A stretch of 49,867 bases of DNA, from assembly GCF_016899775.1 (NCBI RefSeq), contig NZ_JACJJE010000022.1, positions 1 through 49,867 of the forward strand, written 5' to 3'. Made by a program: the position numbers and the translations under genes. Below the pieces are notes generated by a model. The model saw nothing but the letters and a program-made list of their open reading frames with translations, made no database searches and was not told the DNA's origin. This DNA is from Pseudoflavonifractor capillosus (GTDB lineage: Bacteria > Bacillota > Clostridia > Oscillospirales > Oscillospiraceae). Of this stretch, positions 16,820 through 25,072 are shown piece by piece (the first letter of the stretch is position 1; the number at the start of each line of letters is the position of its first letter).

Positions 16820-17437
16820 ATGGCGTACAGCATAGACGCGCTTACAGAGGACTGCTATCCAGGGACGACCTGCCTAATCAATAAACTGGGGATTCAGGAT
16901 GAGGAGAAACTGGCGGAGACCGAAGCGGCTATTGTTTTGGGCAAGGCCAGTTTGCTGGATCAGCAGCCGATGGCAGGTGCATTTGATTTTGCACATTACA
17001 AATCCATCCATCATTTTTTGTTTTGCGATCTCTACAATTGGGCAGGGCAGATACGTACGATCAACGTTTCAAAAAAGGGAACGGTTTTTGTTCCTGCTGC
17101 TGAGATTCCGTCGTGTGCAGATGCGTGTTTTTCTCGGTTAGCTACCTTTACCGATGAAGGTCTTTCTCATCAGAAATTCATCGAGGCAATTGCGGATTTT
17201 TACAATACGATCAATATGCTGCACCCATTCCGGGAGGGAAACGGAAGAACCCAGCGGCTCTTTTTCACCCAGTGGATTCGTCACTTAGGCTATGAGTTTG
17301 ATTTGTCAGATGTCGACCCGGATGAGTTCATGATCGCAACAATATACGCAGCGCAAGGAGTGATGGATCCATTGATCGAGTTTTTTGCGCAAAAGCTCCA
17401 AGGGCCAACCATGGGATTAGATATGATATTTCAATAG
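16820..17437 (+). CDS. fic: Fic-domain AMP-transferase toxin
   Basis: 205 residues. The Fic core motif HPFREGNGRTQR is at 135-146 with catalytic His135 and the complete nucleotide-binding loop, so the active site looks intact. FYNWAGQIR-like text (LYNWAGQIRTINVSK, about 71-85) is the flap region that aligns the target. In this family, the enzyme transfers AMP from ATP to a hydroxyl of a target; related VbhT- and FicT-type toxins modify topoisomerases. Paired with the antitoxin one base upstream, it should act as a maintenance or defence module of the element. Base composition is AT-richer than in the chromosomal genes. Confidence 0.92.
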   Translation: MAYSIDALTEDCYPGTTCLINKLGIQDEEKLAETEAAIVLGKASLLDQQPMAGAFDFAHYKSIHHFLFCDLYNWAGQIRTINVSKKGTVFVPAAEIPSCADACFSRLATFTDEGLSHQKFIEAIADFYNTINMLHPFREGNGRTQRLFFTQWIRHLGYEFDLSDVDPDEFMIATIYAAQGVMDPLIEFFAQKLQGPTMGLDMIFQ

Positions 17438-17449
17438 GAATTTGAGCAT

Positions 17450-17471
17450 CGAACAGCCCTGTTACTGTTCG
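17450..17471. terminator. Short hairpin between convergent fic and relaxase genes
   Basis: A 7-bp stem CGAACAG/CTGTTCG with an 8-base loop in the 42-base gap between converging genes. Confidence 0.4.
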
Positions 17472-17479
17472 GTACTTTA

Positions 17480-19437
17480 TTATTTCATGGTCATACCACC
17501 CCAGGTCTGAATTAGTTCCTCCTCATGGTCGTCCGGCTTATGGCCCAGAGCAACTTTCTTTTCCCGGAGCTGCTGACGGCGCTTCCGGTCGATGTGCAGG
17601 CTGGCACCGGACTGGGGCAGAGAGTAATCCTCTAAGATCCGGCTCATGTGGTAGAGCAGGCGGGTGACCGCCAGCATGACGGAGGGCGGATGGAGGTCAC
17701 TCTGGCGTTCCAGGAAGAACTGAGCGTACTGGTTTCCCTGGGCGGCGGAGCGGCTGAACCAGTTCATCGCCTGGGTCTGGTCGTGAGTCATGCCCTGTCC
17801 TGTCAGGTACAACTTGCCCAGCATATACTGGCATACTGGTTGTCCGCTTCTGCAGATTGTGTGAACCAATCTACCGCTTTGGCGGTATCTTTAGTCAGCA
17901 CCTCGCCGGTCAGATACTCCTTTCCCAGCCAGTAGGCGGCCCAGGAATTTCCCTGGGCCGCCGCTTCTTTCAGCCAGCGGATGCCCTCGTCCGGGTCTCG
18001 GACTTCGGGATCGTCAGAGAGAAGCAGTTTCCCCAGAGCATACTGTGCCTCCGGAAGGTTTTGCTTGGCCGCTTGAACGAGCCAGTGCTTCGTCCTCCGG
18101 CGGTCCGGAATCAGCAGAGGACCATCCCGATAGAGTAGGCCCATCAGGTACTGGGCGTGGGTATCTCCTCGTTCCGCCAGCCGCTCCAATTCCTCCGCCA
18201 CGCCGTCCCGGTCGGCCAGGGGGAGGGTGTCGTCTTGAATAATCTGCCGCAGTTCCCAGCAGGTATAGGACTCGCCTCGCACTTGCTCCGGTTCGTCATG
18301 GCCGGTCAGGTCAGCGTCCTCGAAGGTGATATCCCCCAACCGTATCCGCTCCGCCTCCTGGATGACAGCGTTCTTGATTTGCCGGAACTCTTTCTCCTGA
18401 GACAGCTTTTTCTTTTCTCTGGGCTTGTCGTGGTAGTAGCTGTCAACTTCATTTTGGAGAGCGCACCACTGGTCGTAGCACTCACGGACCACCGGCAGCT
18501 CCTCCAGCTTATCCACGATTTCGTCTACGGTTTTCTTCACCGGCTTGGGGAGGTAGCCGTAGGACTTCTTGCCCTTGACTGTCTCCAGCTGTGTGGCCAA
18601 CTGTTCCATCTTCTGCTCGATCTCCGGAACCGAGCAGATGCTCCGGGCCATCTCTTGTGTGAGTTTTCGGATGGTCCGCCGCGCCTCCCGCACCAACTCA
18701 TCCCGCGACTGAGATTTCTGCTCGTAGGTGTGGAGCATCTCCTGCCGGAAAATTTGATTCATCAGCTTTGACTTGATCTGCCGGATTCCTTCTTTTGTGA
18801 GATAGGCTTCTTCCGGAACCGTTGACCATGCCATCATGTGAACGTGGGGATGGTCCCCCTCGTCGTGGTAGGCGGCATACCAGCGGAAGTGATTCGGCGG
18901 GATGTTCATGGCGGCGGCGATGTCATTGCGGTTTGCCCGGAGCAGATTCCGCCACGCCTTGGCGTTGTCGTAGCCAAGACTGGCGGCATCCTCCCGCTTC
19001 AGGGAGATGATGTGTGTCCACACATTTCCGGTGTAGTGGTCCAGCTCGTCCATGGCTTTTGCTAAGTTCACACCGTTCTCGTCTCCAAAGAGGCCGTGAT
19101 CCCCCAGGCGCTCTGCCCTGGGCCGGGTGGCGATGTACTTCATATAGCCCTCTGACTGCTGCACCGCTGACCAGTTTTCCTCCAGTGCCCTGGTGATGAA
19201 CACGGAGGCGTTGGCCTTAGTGGGCCTGGATTCGTAGTCAGAATACTCGTCCAGTCCTTTGGCCTCTGGGAAATCTTTTGTCAGTTTTCTGACCAACTGC
19301 TCTTGTTTCCTTGTGGGCGGCCGGTCATCAGGGATCAGTTCCACGCGCTCCCTTGTGCCGATGTACCGCAGGTAGCCGCTGACGGAATGGTTTCCATCGC
19401 ACTTCAGGTAGGGACTTTTCAGGATCAGTCTTGCCAC
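17480..19437 (-). pseudogene. MobP3-like relaxase with Sel1 repeats, frameshifted near the C-terminus
   Basis: Starts at GTG 19437, overlapping the stop of the fragment before it. Residues 1-260 form a MobP/MobL-type relaxase domain; the metal-binding triad lies in HDEGDHPHVHMMAWS (His196, 198, 200). A coiled-coil region follows, then Sel1-like repeats (about 420 onward: GDTHAQYLMGLLYRDG, LPEAQYALGKLLLSDD and similar). At about 17830 one C is missing relative to the repeat pattern (AQYMLGKLY continues in another frame to 17480), giving a premature stop at 17803. The nicking domain is complete, so truncated mobilization activity is possible. Fusion of a relaxase to Sel1 repeats suggests a protein-interaction tail. 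Confidence 0.85.
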
Positions 19438-19625
19438 TCATCGTCCTCCTCCCAGGCTCCCCGTACCCGCTGTTCCAGGGAGATGCGGCCGTTGGTTTTC
19501 TTCACATTTTGCACGCTCTCCGCCCGCCGACGGCGGAGGTCCTCGTCGCTGAACTGATAGGTATCCGCCAAGATGCCGGCCACCATGTCCTGTTCCACCG
19601 CCTGCCGGAAGGCCAGAGAGGACAG
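19425..19625 (-). pseudogene. Mobilization-associated gene, C-terminal fragment
   Basis: An open leftward frame ending at TGA 19425 reads LSSLAFRQAVEQDMVAGIL, then QFSDEDLRRRRAE and RVRGAWEEDDEWQD. It overlaps the relaxase start by 13 bases, typical of a relaxase accessory gene. Its 5' part is gone: near 19625 the sequence switches to a rightward fragment of another gene. I do not recognise the family. Confidence 0.5.
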
Positions 19626-19627
19626 CC

Positions 19628-20026
19628 GATGTAATCTTCTTTGATAAGCGCCCCGCCAGCCCGGAGCGGCAGACCAAGGAAGTCTGGTTCTACGATCTGC
19701 GGACCAATCTGCACTTTACCCTGAAACAGCACCCAATGACCTATGAGGATTTGAAAGACTTCATCCAGTGCTACCACCCGGAAAACCGCTATGAGCGCCA
19801 CGAGACCTGGAGCCAGGACAACCCGGATGGCCGCTGGCGGCGGTTTACCGCCGAGGAGATCCTCAATCGGGATAAAACCAGCCTGGATATTTTCTGGATC
19901 AAGGACAAGGCTCTGGCCGATTTGGACAACCTCCCCGCCCCGGAGGAACTGGCGGAGGACATCCTGGAAAACCTCCAGTCGGCCATGGATGAATTCAGCG
20001 AGCTGCTGGATGCGCTGAAACAATGA
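19628..20026 (+). pseudogene. hsdM: HsdM fragment (type I restriction methyltransferase)
   Basis: An open frame without a start encodes VIFFDKRPASPERQ, then EVWFYDLRTNLHFTLK, ENRYERHETWSQDNPDGRW and DKTSLDIFWIKD. This is the conserved C-terminal third of type I modification subunits. About 350 upstream residues, including the SAM-binding and NPPF motifs, are absent, as are hsdS and hsdR. The left break at about 19625 abuts the mobilization gene fragment on the other strand, so a recombination event joined them. Confidence 0.8.
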
Positions 20027-20068
20027 CAATTACAGGCCTATCTGCCAAGTTCATATCATCGTATCACG

Positions 20069-20086
20069 ATTAACACCATCGCAAAA
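20069..20086 (+). repeat. Dispersed motif, copy 4
   Basis: ATTAACACCATCGCAAAA between the HsdM fragment and the promoter of the AlbA-domain gene. Confidence 0.6.
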
Positions 20087-20096
20087 ACGCTCGAAT

Positions 20097-20112
20097 AACA
20101 CACGCGTGTGTT
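20097..20112. promoter_or_regulatory. Palindromic operator, upstream copy
   Basis: AACACACGCGTGTGTT, a perfect 16-bp palindrome eight bases before the -35 element of the AlbA-domain gene. An identical palindrome lies 31 bp on, centre to centre. Confidence 0.8.
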
Positions 20113-20119
20113 TTCTTTG

Positions 20120-20148
20120 TTGACAAAAACACACGCGTGTGTTATTGT
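20120..20148 (+). promoter_or_regulatory. Promoter with embedded operator for the AlbA-domain gene
   Basis: TTGACA-N17-TATTGT. The second AACACACGCGTGTGTT palindrome (20128-20143) fills the spacer, so a bound repressor would exclude RNA polymerase. A 31-bp operator spacing is three helical turns, allowing cooperative binding on one DNA face. Confidence 0.85.
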
Positions 20149-20170
20149 GCGTTTAAAGGATGTGATTGCA

Positions 20171-21811
20171 TTGAACATTGGTTTTCGGGAAGATATGACG
20201 CATGAGTTCAAAAGTGATCGAAAGAAGTTGGCAGATCAAGAAATCATCGATGCAGTGGTTGCATTTGCCAATACCGATGGAGGAGATCTTTACCTTGGGG
20301 TAGAGGATGATGGCGAGATCACGGGATTGCATAAAGAACATTCGGATATTACTCGTTTGGCCGCTTTTATTGCCAATAAAACTGTCCCACCGGTCCCGGT
20401 CCGATGCGAAATTTTAGATCTGGAAAAGCCAATTCTAAAAATCTCTGTCCCCCGCCGTACCAGTATTACCGCATCGTCTTCCGGGAAAATGCAGCGAAGG
20501 CGCCTCAAAGCGGATGGAACTCCAGAGAATGTTCCGATGTATCCCTATGAAATTGCCGGCCGGCTATCAGATTTGAGCCTTTTTGACTATTCCGCGCAGC
20601 CGGTTCCGGATGGTGATTATCAGGATTTAGACCCTGTTGAGCGGGAGCGGCTTCGGCAAATCATCCGAAAATATCGGGGGGAACCGGCTCTCCTGGAATT
20701 GGACAACGAAGAACTTGACAAAGCGCTGCAAATGGTCGTCCAGGTGGACAAAAAGCTTGTGCCTACCTATACAGGATTGCTGCTGATTGGAAAGGCGGAG
20801 CGTCTGAAGACGCTGATGCCGACGGCAGAAACTGCAATTCAGGTGCTTGAGGGAACCGATATTCGAGTCAATGAGTCGTTTTTTCTTCCGATTCTTTCAG
20901 CCTTTGAAAAGATTACAGAGTATGTTGCTGCATGGAACCATGAAGCGGAAATGGAAGAGGGACTGTTTCGCGTTTCCATCCCAGACTTTGATAAACGGGC
21001 ATTTCGAGAGGCTTTAGTAAATGCGTTTTGCCACCGTGACTATTCTATGCTGGGCAGAGTACGAGTAGAGATCAACAGTGAGGGAATGCTGATCAGCAAT
21101 CCTGGCGGCTTTATCGAGGGAATCAATGCGGATAATTTGTTGGATGCGGAGCCGCATGGCCGCAATCCAGTCCTGGCTGATGCGCTGAAGCGAATTGGAT
21201 TAGCAGAGCGAACGGGCAGAGGCATCGACAGAATTTATGAGGGCTCTCTATTATATGGACGCCTGCTCCCTGACTATTCCCAATCCACCAGCACCAGCGT
21301 TCGCCTTTTTATTCCTCGAGGACTGCCAGATAAAGCTTTTGTACGAATGATCTCAGAGGAGCAGCAGCGCTTGGGCCACCCGCTTCCAATCTATGCGCTT
21401 CTTGTTTTGAATACCTTGAAACAAATGCACCAGGCAGCGCTCCGTGAGATTGCTGAGGCTCTCAAGCGAGATGAAAGCCGTATCAAAGCTGTCGTGGAAG
21501 CGCTTGTAGAGTCCGGCTTAGTAGAAGCGATTGGGAATGGCCGTGGCAGAAACTATATGTTAAGCCCGAAAGCCTACGGGAGAGAAAATACAGCTGCGTA
21601 TATCCGGCAAAAAGGAATTGACGAACTTCGATATGAAGAATTGGTTTTGGAGCTCGCCAGGAAACAGAAGTCAATTAAACGGGCGGATGTAATCGCATTA
21701 CTGCATGTTTCTCCGGCAAAGGCATTTCGCATTCTGCAACGGCTGGTGAAGAATCAAAAGTTGACTTTGCAGGGAAAGGGAGCGGGCGCATACTACACAT
21801 TGGAGGCATGA
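20171..21811 (+). CDS. AlbA_2-domain ATP-binding transcriptional regulator
   Basis: 546 residues from TTG 20171, with AAAGGA ten bases upstream and the promoter ending at 20148. A longer frame back to 20108 would start before the transcript. Domains: Schlafen-like AlbA_2 (about 5-110; FREDMTHEFKSD, ANTDGGDLYLGVEDDG), a GHKL-like ATP-binding C-terminal module (about 280-390; ALVNAFCHRDYS, GRNPVLADALKRIGLAERTGRGIDRIYE), and winged-helix segments at the end. This architecture is usually called a putative DNA-binding transcriptional regulator. It probably binds the two palindromes in its own promoter. It may be cargo or a host-interaction gene of the element. AT-richer than flanking chromosome. 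Confidence 0.85.
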   Translation: MNIGFREDMTHEFKSDRKKLADQEIIDAVVAFANTDGGDLYLGVEDDGEITGLHKEHSDITRLAAFIANKTVPPVPVRCEILDLEKPILKISVPRRTSITASSSGKMQRRRLKADGTPENVPMYPYEIAGRLSDLSLFDYSAQPVPDGDYQDLDPVERERLRQIIRKYRGEPALLELDNEELDKALQMVVQVDKKLVPTYTGLLLIGKAERLKTLMPTAETAIQVLEGTDIRVNESFFLPILSAFEKITEYVAAWNHEAEMEEGLFRVSIPDFDKRAFREALVNAFCHRDYSMLGRVRVEINSEGMLISNPGGFIEGINADNLLDAEPHGRNPVLADALKRIGLAERTGRGIDRIYEGSLLYGRLLPDYSQSTSTSVRLFIPRGLPDKAFVRMISEEQQRLGHPLPIYALLVLNTLKQMHQAALREIAEALKRDESRIKAVVEALVESGLVEAIGNGRGRNYMLSPKAYGRENTAAYIRQKGIDELRYEELVLELARKQKSIKRADVIALLHVSPAKAFRILQRLVKNQKLTLQGKGAGAYYTLEA

Positions 21812-21814
21812 TCT

Positions 21815-22116
21815 CTTTGTTAACACCATCGCAAAAGTAGTTCCATGGTGACTTGCCAAAAGCAAGTAGGCCGATTACTGTCGCGGCGCAGAAAACCGCA
21901 CTCTGACCACATTTGTGCAAACGGTCAGATCGCAAAAGTATACTCTCCCAACGATTTGACCACACAACCAGCCACAGACAGCGTTGGAACAGGCGGAAAC
22001 CTTGTGGTTAAAGAGTGACGGAAAGCAAGTGAAATAAAGCGGATAAGGTTAAAAATTACAAAAATAGTTAGAAAAAATCTCTATTTGGGGTTGACGTGCG
22101 GGAGGTCACAGGTTCA
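21815..22116 (+). repeat. Element-end repeat, copy 2
   Basis: About 300 bases resembling 12713-13026 and ending in GGTCACAGGTTC, the first half of a tRNA T-arm. No gene is visible here. Confidence 0.75.
21817..21837 (+). repeat. Dispersed motif, copy 5
   Basis: TTTGTTAACACCATCGCAAAA six bases after the AlbA-domain gene stop, at the start of the second element-end repeat. Copies 4 and 5 share 17 identical bases (TTAACACCATCGCAAAA) and bracket that gene. Confidence 0.65.
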
Positions 22117-22135
22117 AGTCCTGTATCGTCCACCA
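22117..22135 (+). repeat. tRNA 3'-end attachment core, copy 2 (attL of the 7.6-kb element)
   Basis: AGTCCTGTATCGTCCACCA, identical to 29677-29695. With upstream bases it forms a good T-arm (ACAGG TTCAAGT CCTGT) and the 3' acceptor strand plus CCA. The integrase stop is 97 bases away, as is typical for an attachment site. Confidence 0.85.
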
Positions 22136-22140
22136 TCACA

Positions 22141-22175
22141 ATCCCTTAGAGCCGCAAGGCTTTGAGGGATTTTTT
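22141..22175 (+). terminator. Terminator after tRNA fragment
   Basis: Imperfect stem ATCCCTTAGAGCC/GGCTTTGAGGGAT with GCAA loop, then TTTTTTCTTG. A good intrinsic terminator on the plus strand. Confidence 0.75.
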
Positions 22176-22192
22176 CTTGTCTGAAAATTGCG

Positions 22193-22214
22193 TTTAGCCT
22201 TATTTTTAGCCTTA
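22193..22214 (+). repeat. Candidate integrase arm sites, left end
   Basis: Two tandem TTTAGCCTTA units 12 bases apart, just inside the left core. The same 22 bases recur in the same orientation at the right end (29534-29555). Confidence 0.7.
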
Positions 22215-22231
22215 TTGCGCGGCAAAAAAAT

Positions 22232-23440
22232 TTAACCGCCTGAAACCTTGCGGATCACCTGCTCCATCCGCTCCGCACTGTCCTTCCGCATTTGCGCGGT
22301 GACATGGCCGTACACGTCCAGCGTGAAAGCCGCCGTAGCGTGGCCCAGGTTCTCTTGTACGGTTTTAATGTCGTCCCCGCTCTTGATGGCAAGGGTGGCG
22401 TATGTATGCCGGAGATCGTGAAACCTCGTGGCAGGAGAGCCGATCTTCACCATGATCCGCTTGAAGCAGTCGTACACGGTCCGATAAGATAGATAGCCCC
22501 CGGTCTCGTTCGTGAAAACCAGATTGTTTTCCGTCCACAAATCCCCCGCCTTGATCCGCATAGTGTTTTGCTTCAGCTTCTGCAAGCGGAACAGACGCAC
22601 CACAGACGTGGGAAGGTTCAGAACTCGCCATTTGCTGTTCTTGGTTGTGTCCATATAATACGTTCCGCCCTTCTGCTGTTGGCGTCGAAGCTGCTGCTTA
22701 ACCAGTAGCGTTCCCCGGTCAAGATCAACGCAGTCCCACATGAGGCCCAGAAGTTCTCCTTCCCGCACGCCGGTATACATATCAATGAGATATAGATACT
22801 CGTGGGGGTGTCCTTTGATGGCCGCGACAAACGCGATTACATGAGCCTCGTCCAGCGGGAACATCTCTTTCTTCCCAGCCTTTGGCAGTTTGCAGGCATC
22901 CGAGGGATTGACGCGGAGGTACCCCACTAGGACGGCTTGCTGCAACGCCTTATGAAACACGCCGTGGACATTACGGATCGACTTGGGGGACAGCACCGGG
23001 TCTCCCTCTTTCTCCGGCACCTGGAGGCGGTTATATAGGGACTGGATCATGGGAGCCGTGAGGGCTTCCAGCTTGACCGCTCCCAGAAACGGAGTGACAT
23101 ACATATCCAGATTTTTCTTGTATATGTAGGCGGTGGACTCTTTGACGTCTCTCGTGTACTCCGCTTTCCAGGTTTCCAGCCAATCCCGGACCGTCATCCG
23201 GCACGGGGCCTGATAAGTCCCCTGATCCAGCTGATAGGTGGCCTCTTTCAGCTTTTGGGCGACTTCCTTCTGGGTCTTGCCGGTAATTGACCGCTGTATC
23301 TGTTTCCCGGTTCCCGGATCATATCCGGCGGTATAGCGAGCCTGCCAATAGGTATATTCCTTCCCGTTGCGGGTGCTTGTAATCTTGCGGATCGAGCCGA
23401 CACCGTTTGCGGCCCGGCCCATTTCCTTTTTGCGTGGCAT
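22232..23440 (-). CDS. int: Tyrosine recombinase (integrase) of the 7.6-kb element
   Basis: 402 residues from ATG 23440 (TAGGAGG upstream). An AP2-like arm-binding N-terminus (about 12-70; GSIRKITSTRNGKEYTYWQA) and a SAM-like domain (about 80-180) precede a catalytic domain with Arg in MYTGVREGELL, Lys in TTKNSKWR, HDLRHTYA, NLGHA and nucleophile Tyr in LDVYGHVT. All five active-site positions are present. It points at the left core 97 bases away and lies downstream of the excisionase in the replication/transfer operon. It is only distantly related to the two integrases at 13.4-16.1 kb. Confidence 0.93.
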   Translation of the reverse strand: MPRKKEMGRAANGVGSIRKITSTRNGKEYTYWQARYTAGYDPGTGKQIQRSITGKTQKEVAQKLKEATYQLDQGTYQAPCRMTVRDWLETWKAEYTRDVKESTAYIYKKNLDMYVTPFLGAVKLEALTAPMIQSLYNRLQVPEKEGDPVLSPKSIRNVHGVFHKALQQAVLVGYLRVNPSDACKLPKAGKKEMFPLDEAHVIAFVAAIKGHPHEYLYLIDMYTGVREGELLGLMWDCVDLDRGTLLVKQQLRRQQQKGGTYYMDTTKNSKWRVLNLPTSVVRLFRLQKLKQNTMRIKAGDLWTENNLVFTNETGGYLSYRTVYDCFKRIMVKIGSPATRFHDLRHTYATLAIKSGDDIKTVQENLGHATAAFTLDVYGHVTAQMRKDSAERMEQVIRKVSGG

Positions 23441-23458
23441 TTATTCCAAACCTCCTAA

Positions 23459-23504
23459 CCGCCACGCAGACATACTATAGCTTATGATACTCTCTGCGTG
23501 GCGG
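23459..23504 (-). promoter_or_regulatory. Hairpin between xis and int
   Basis: A perfect 12-bp inverted repeat (CCGCCACGCAGA and complement) around a 22-base loop that begins CATACTA. It lies just upstream of the integrase ribosome-binding site and lacks a T tract. It could control integrase translation or be a protein-binding or nick site. The CCACGCA-to-CATACTA pattern recurs in the hairpin at 26241-26295. Confidence 0.6.
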
Positions 23505-23520
23505 CGGGTCAATTTCTTTT

Positions 23521-23706
23521 TTACTGTACTTCCAAAAAGTCCAGCAGAGCGGACTTTGATACTCTGATCTGGTGCCCTACCCGGAGGCTCTTAATGCGGC
23601 CCGATCGAACAAGATCATAGGCGCTATTGAGTCCAATCCCCAGAACTTCTGCGAGATCGGAAACGGAAAGCACGAGCGGTATATCGTCAATCTTCCGGTA
23701 TTTCAT
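23521..23706 (-). CDS. xis: Excisionase-like helix-turn-helix protein
   Basis: 61 residues. ATG 23706 (MKYRKIDDIPLVLSV) with AAGAGG upstream is preferred over TTG 23712. It holds a MerR/excisionase-type helix-turn-helix (LSVSDLAEVLGIGLNSAYDLVRSGRI, then a KSLRVGHQIRVSK wing), the pattern of Xis proteins that bend DNA beside the attachment site. The start lies inside the end of the FtsK-type gene, so the two are coupled; int follows. Confidence 0.85.
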   Translation of the reverse strand: MKYRKIDDIPLVLSVSDLAEVLGIGLNSAYDLVRSGRIKSLRVGHQIRVSKSALLDFLEVQ

Positions 23707-25072
23707 AGTCAACCTCTTGGATTACATCTACCGACGGAATATCGTCGGTTTTATCAGGCGGTGTCTTGTATCCATCATAATAATAGCATTGGAACAAAGT
23801 CCCGTCATTTGACACAAAGCGCCCTGGGGTGTCAGGCCAAACCGCAGTCTCGTCCAGTGTGTCACCAAGGACAATATCGCGTAAAATACGATCTGCCATT
23901 CCGCAATACCTCGCCGGGCAATTTGATCTGATCTGTCCGCTGATACTGCTGTCGGGCCGCTGGATTGCCAGGATCAGGTTAATGCCGCTGGACCGCCCCC
24001 GGCGGGCAATCTTTTCACAGAGAGCTTCAATCTCCCCTGCCATAGCTTTTTCCGATTTCGCGACATTTTGTCCAAGTACATCGGCAGCTTCATCGATACA
24101 AATTACAATTCGATGTAGCGGCTCTAAGCCCGCTTTCTTTGCTTTTTGCGTATATTCCGGGAGGTTTCTTGCATGAGCGGATCGAAAGATCTTTTGCCGC
24201 CGCTCCATCTCTGCCACGCAGGACTGCAAAAGGGGGAGCATTTCTTCTGGACAAGCCACCTTTTGGCAGGCATCAAACATGGGAATATCCCAGTCAGCAC
24301 AGCCCTTATAATCAGCTATAATGATCTGTGCTCCCTGTTGCAGTAATTGATGTGCTACCAGTACCGCCATCTGGGATTTGCCGCTGCCAGTGGTCCCGCC
24401 GATAATTGCCATGGGGGTTGTATTGAGGTCCAGTTTGACCGGCCCGATCAATGACTCGCCAAGGACCACCAGTCCTTCCTGCCGAACGGTGCACGTTTCA
24501 CGCCAAGGGATCATGCCCGCCAGACGACTGGTCCCGGGGATCGCATACACGAGCACATGACTGTTATCGTGTCCCTGCCGCGTGTCCGCCGTAGTGATGT
24601 TCAGCGCCGAGTCGATCCTGGTTGTGTGCTGCTTCCATATTTCCAGTGGTACGCCACGGCAAAAAAACTCGTACACCGTGATCTTAGGATTATCCGGGCT
24701 AATCCATTTTGCCTCCAACGTGGGCGCTTCGCCCACTGCATTGACGAGTCCAGCCCGGATTAGGTTATCTTGGACTGCTTTGCTCTCGATTGGTCCTCCC
24801 CAGGCCCAAAGGAGGGCCGTGGGGAGGACCAGGGCAAGCAGCACGATCGCCAGTCCAGCCAGATCGTCATACATCGCGGCTACTATCGAGTCAGGTGTAT
24901 AGCGCATAATCCAGTGTCTCGTGTGCCAGGCGGCCCATGGGATTAGAAGAGACGCCACAAACCATCTCTCCTTGTGCTTGTCACGGCCGAGCGTCCTCGC
25001 TCCACGCACGATCCGCCGGAGGTCCTGCGCGACGGCGGACCGCGTCACTAGGTCCTGATGTTTGCTGCTCAT
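23687..25072 (-). CDS. FtsK/SpoIIIE-type DNA translocase (TcpA/TraB-like)
   Basis: 461 residues. Two membrane helices near the N-terminus (about 37-52 and 71-92) are followed by a cytoplasmic motor. Walker A GGTTGSGKS is at 225-233, Walker B IVICIDEAAD at 322-331, and RRGRSSGINLILAIQRPD is the conserved FtsK-family strand that follows. It lacks a FtsK gamma domain. In integrative elements such proteins couple DNA to the conjugation channel or, in actinobacterial AICEs, move double-stranded DNA themselves. ATG 25072 overlaps the replication initiator stop by four bases, and the 3' end overlaps xis. Confidence 0.9.
   Translation of the reverse strand: MSSKHQDLVTRSAVAQDLRRIVRGARTLGRDKHKERWFVASLLIPWAAWHTRHWIMRYTPDSIVAAMYDDLAGLAIVLLALVLPTALLWAWGGPIESKAVQDNLIRAGLVNAVGEAPTLEAKWISPDNPKITVYEFFCRGVPLEIWKQHTTRIDSALNITTADTRQGHDNSHVLVYAIPGTSRLAGMIPWRETCTVRQEGLVVLGESLIGPVKLDLNTTPMAIIGGTTGSGKSQMAVLVAHQLLQQGAQIIIADYKGCADWDIPMFDACQKVACPEEMLPLLQSCVAEMERRQKIFRSAHARNLPEYTQKAKKAGLEPLHRIVICIDEAADVLGQNVAKSEKAMAGEIEALCEKIARRGRSSGINLILAIQRPDSSISGQIRSNCPARYCGMADRILRDIVLGDTLDETAVWPDTPGRFVSNDGTLFQCYYYDGYKTPPDKTDDIPSVDVIQEVDYEIPED

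Noticed and set aside
17803-17869. Programmed frameshift in the relaxase
   Set aside because: No slippery heptamer or downstream structure is evident at the shift. A single missing C restores the Sel1 repeat, so a deletion or sequencing error is simpler.
20108-20170. Upstream start for the AlbA-domain gene
   Set aside because: This extension covers the operator and promoter and lacks a ribosome-binding site.
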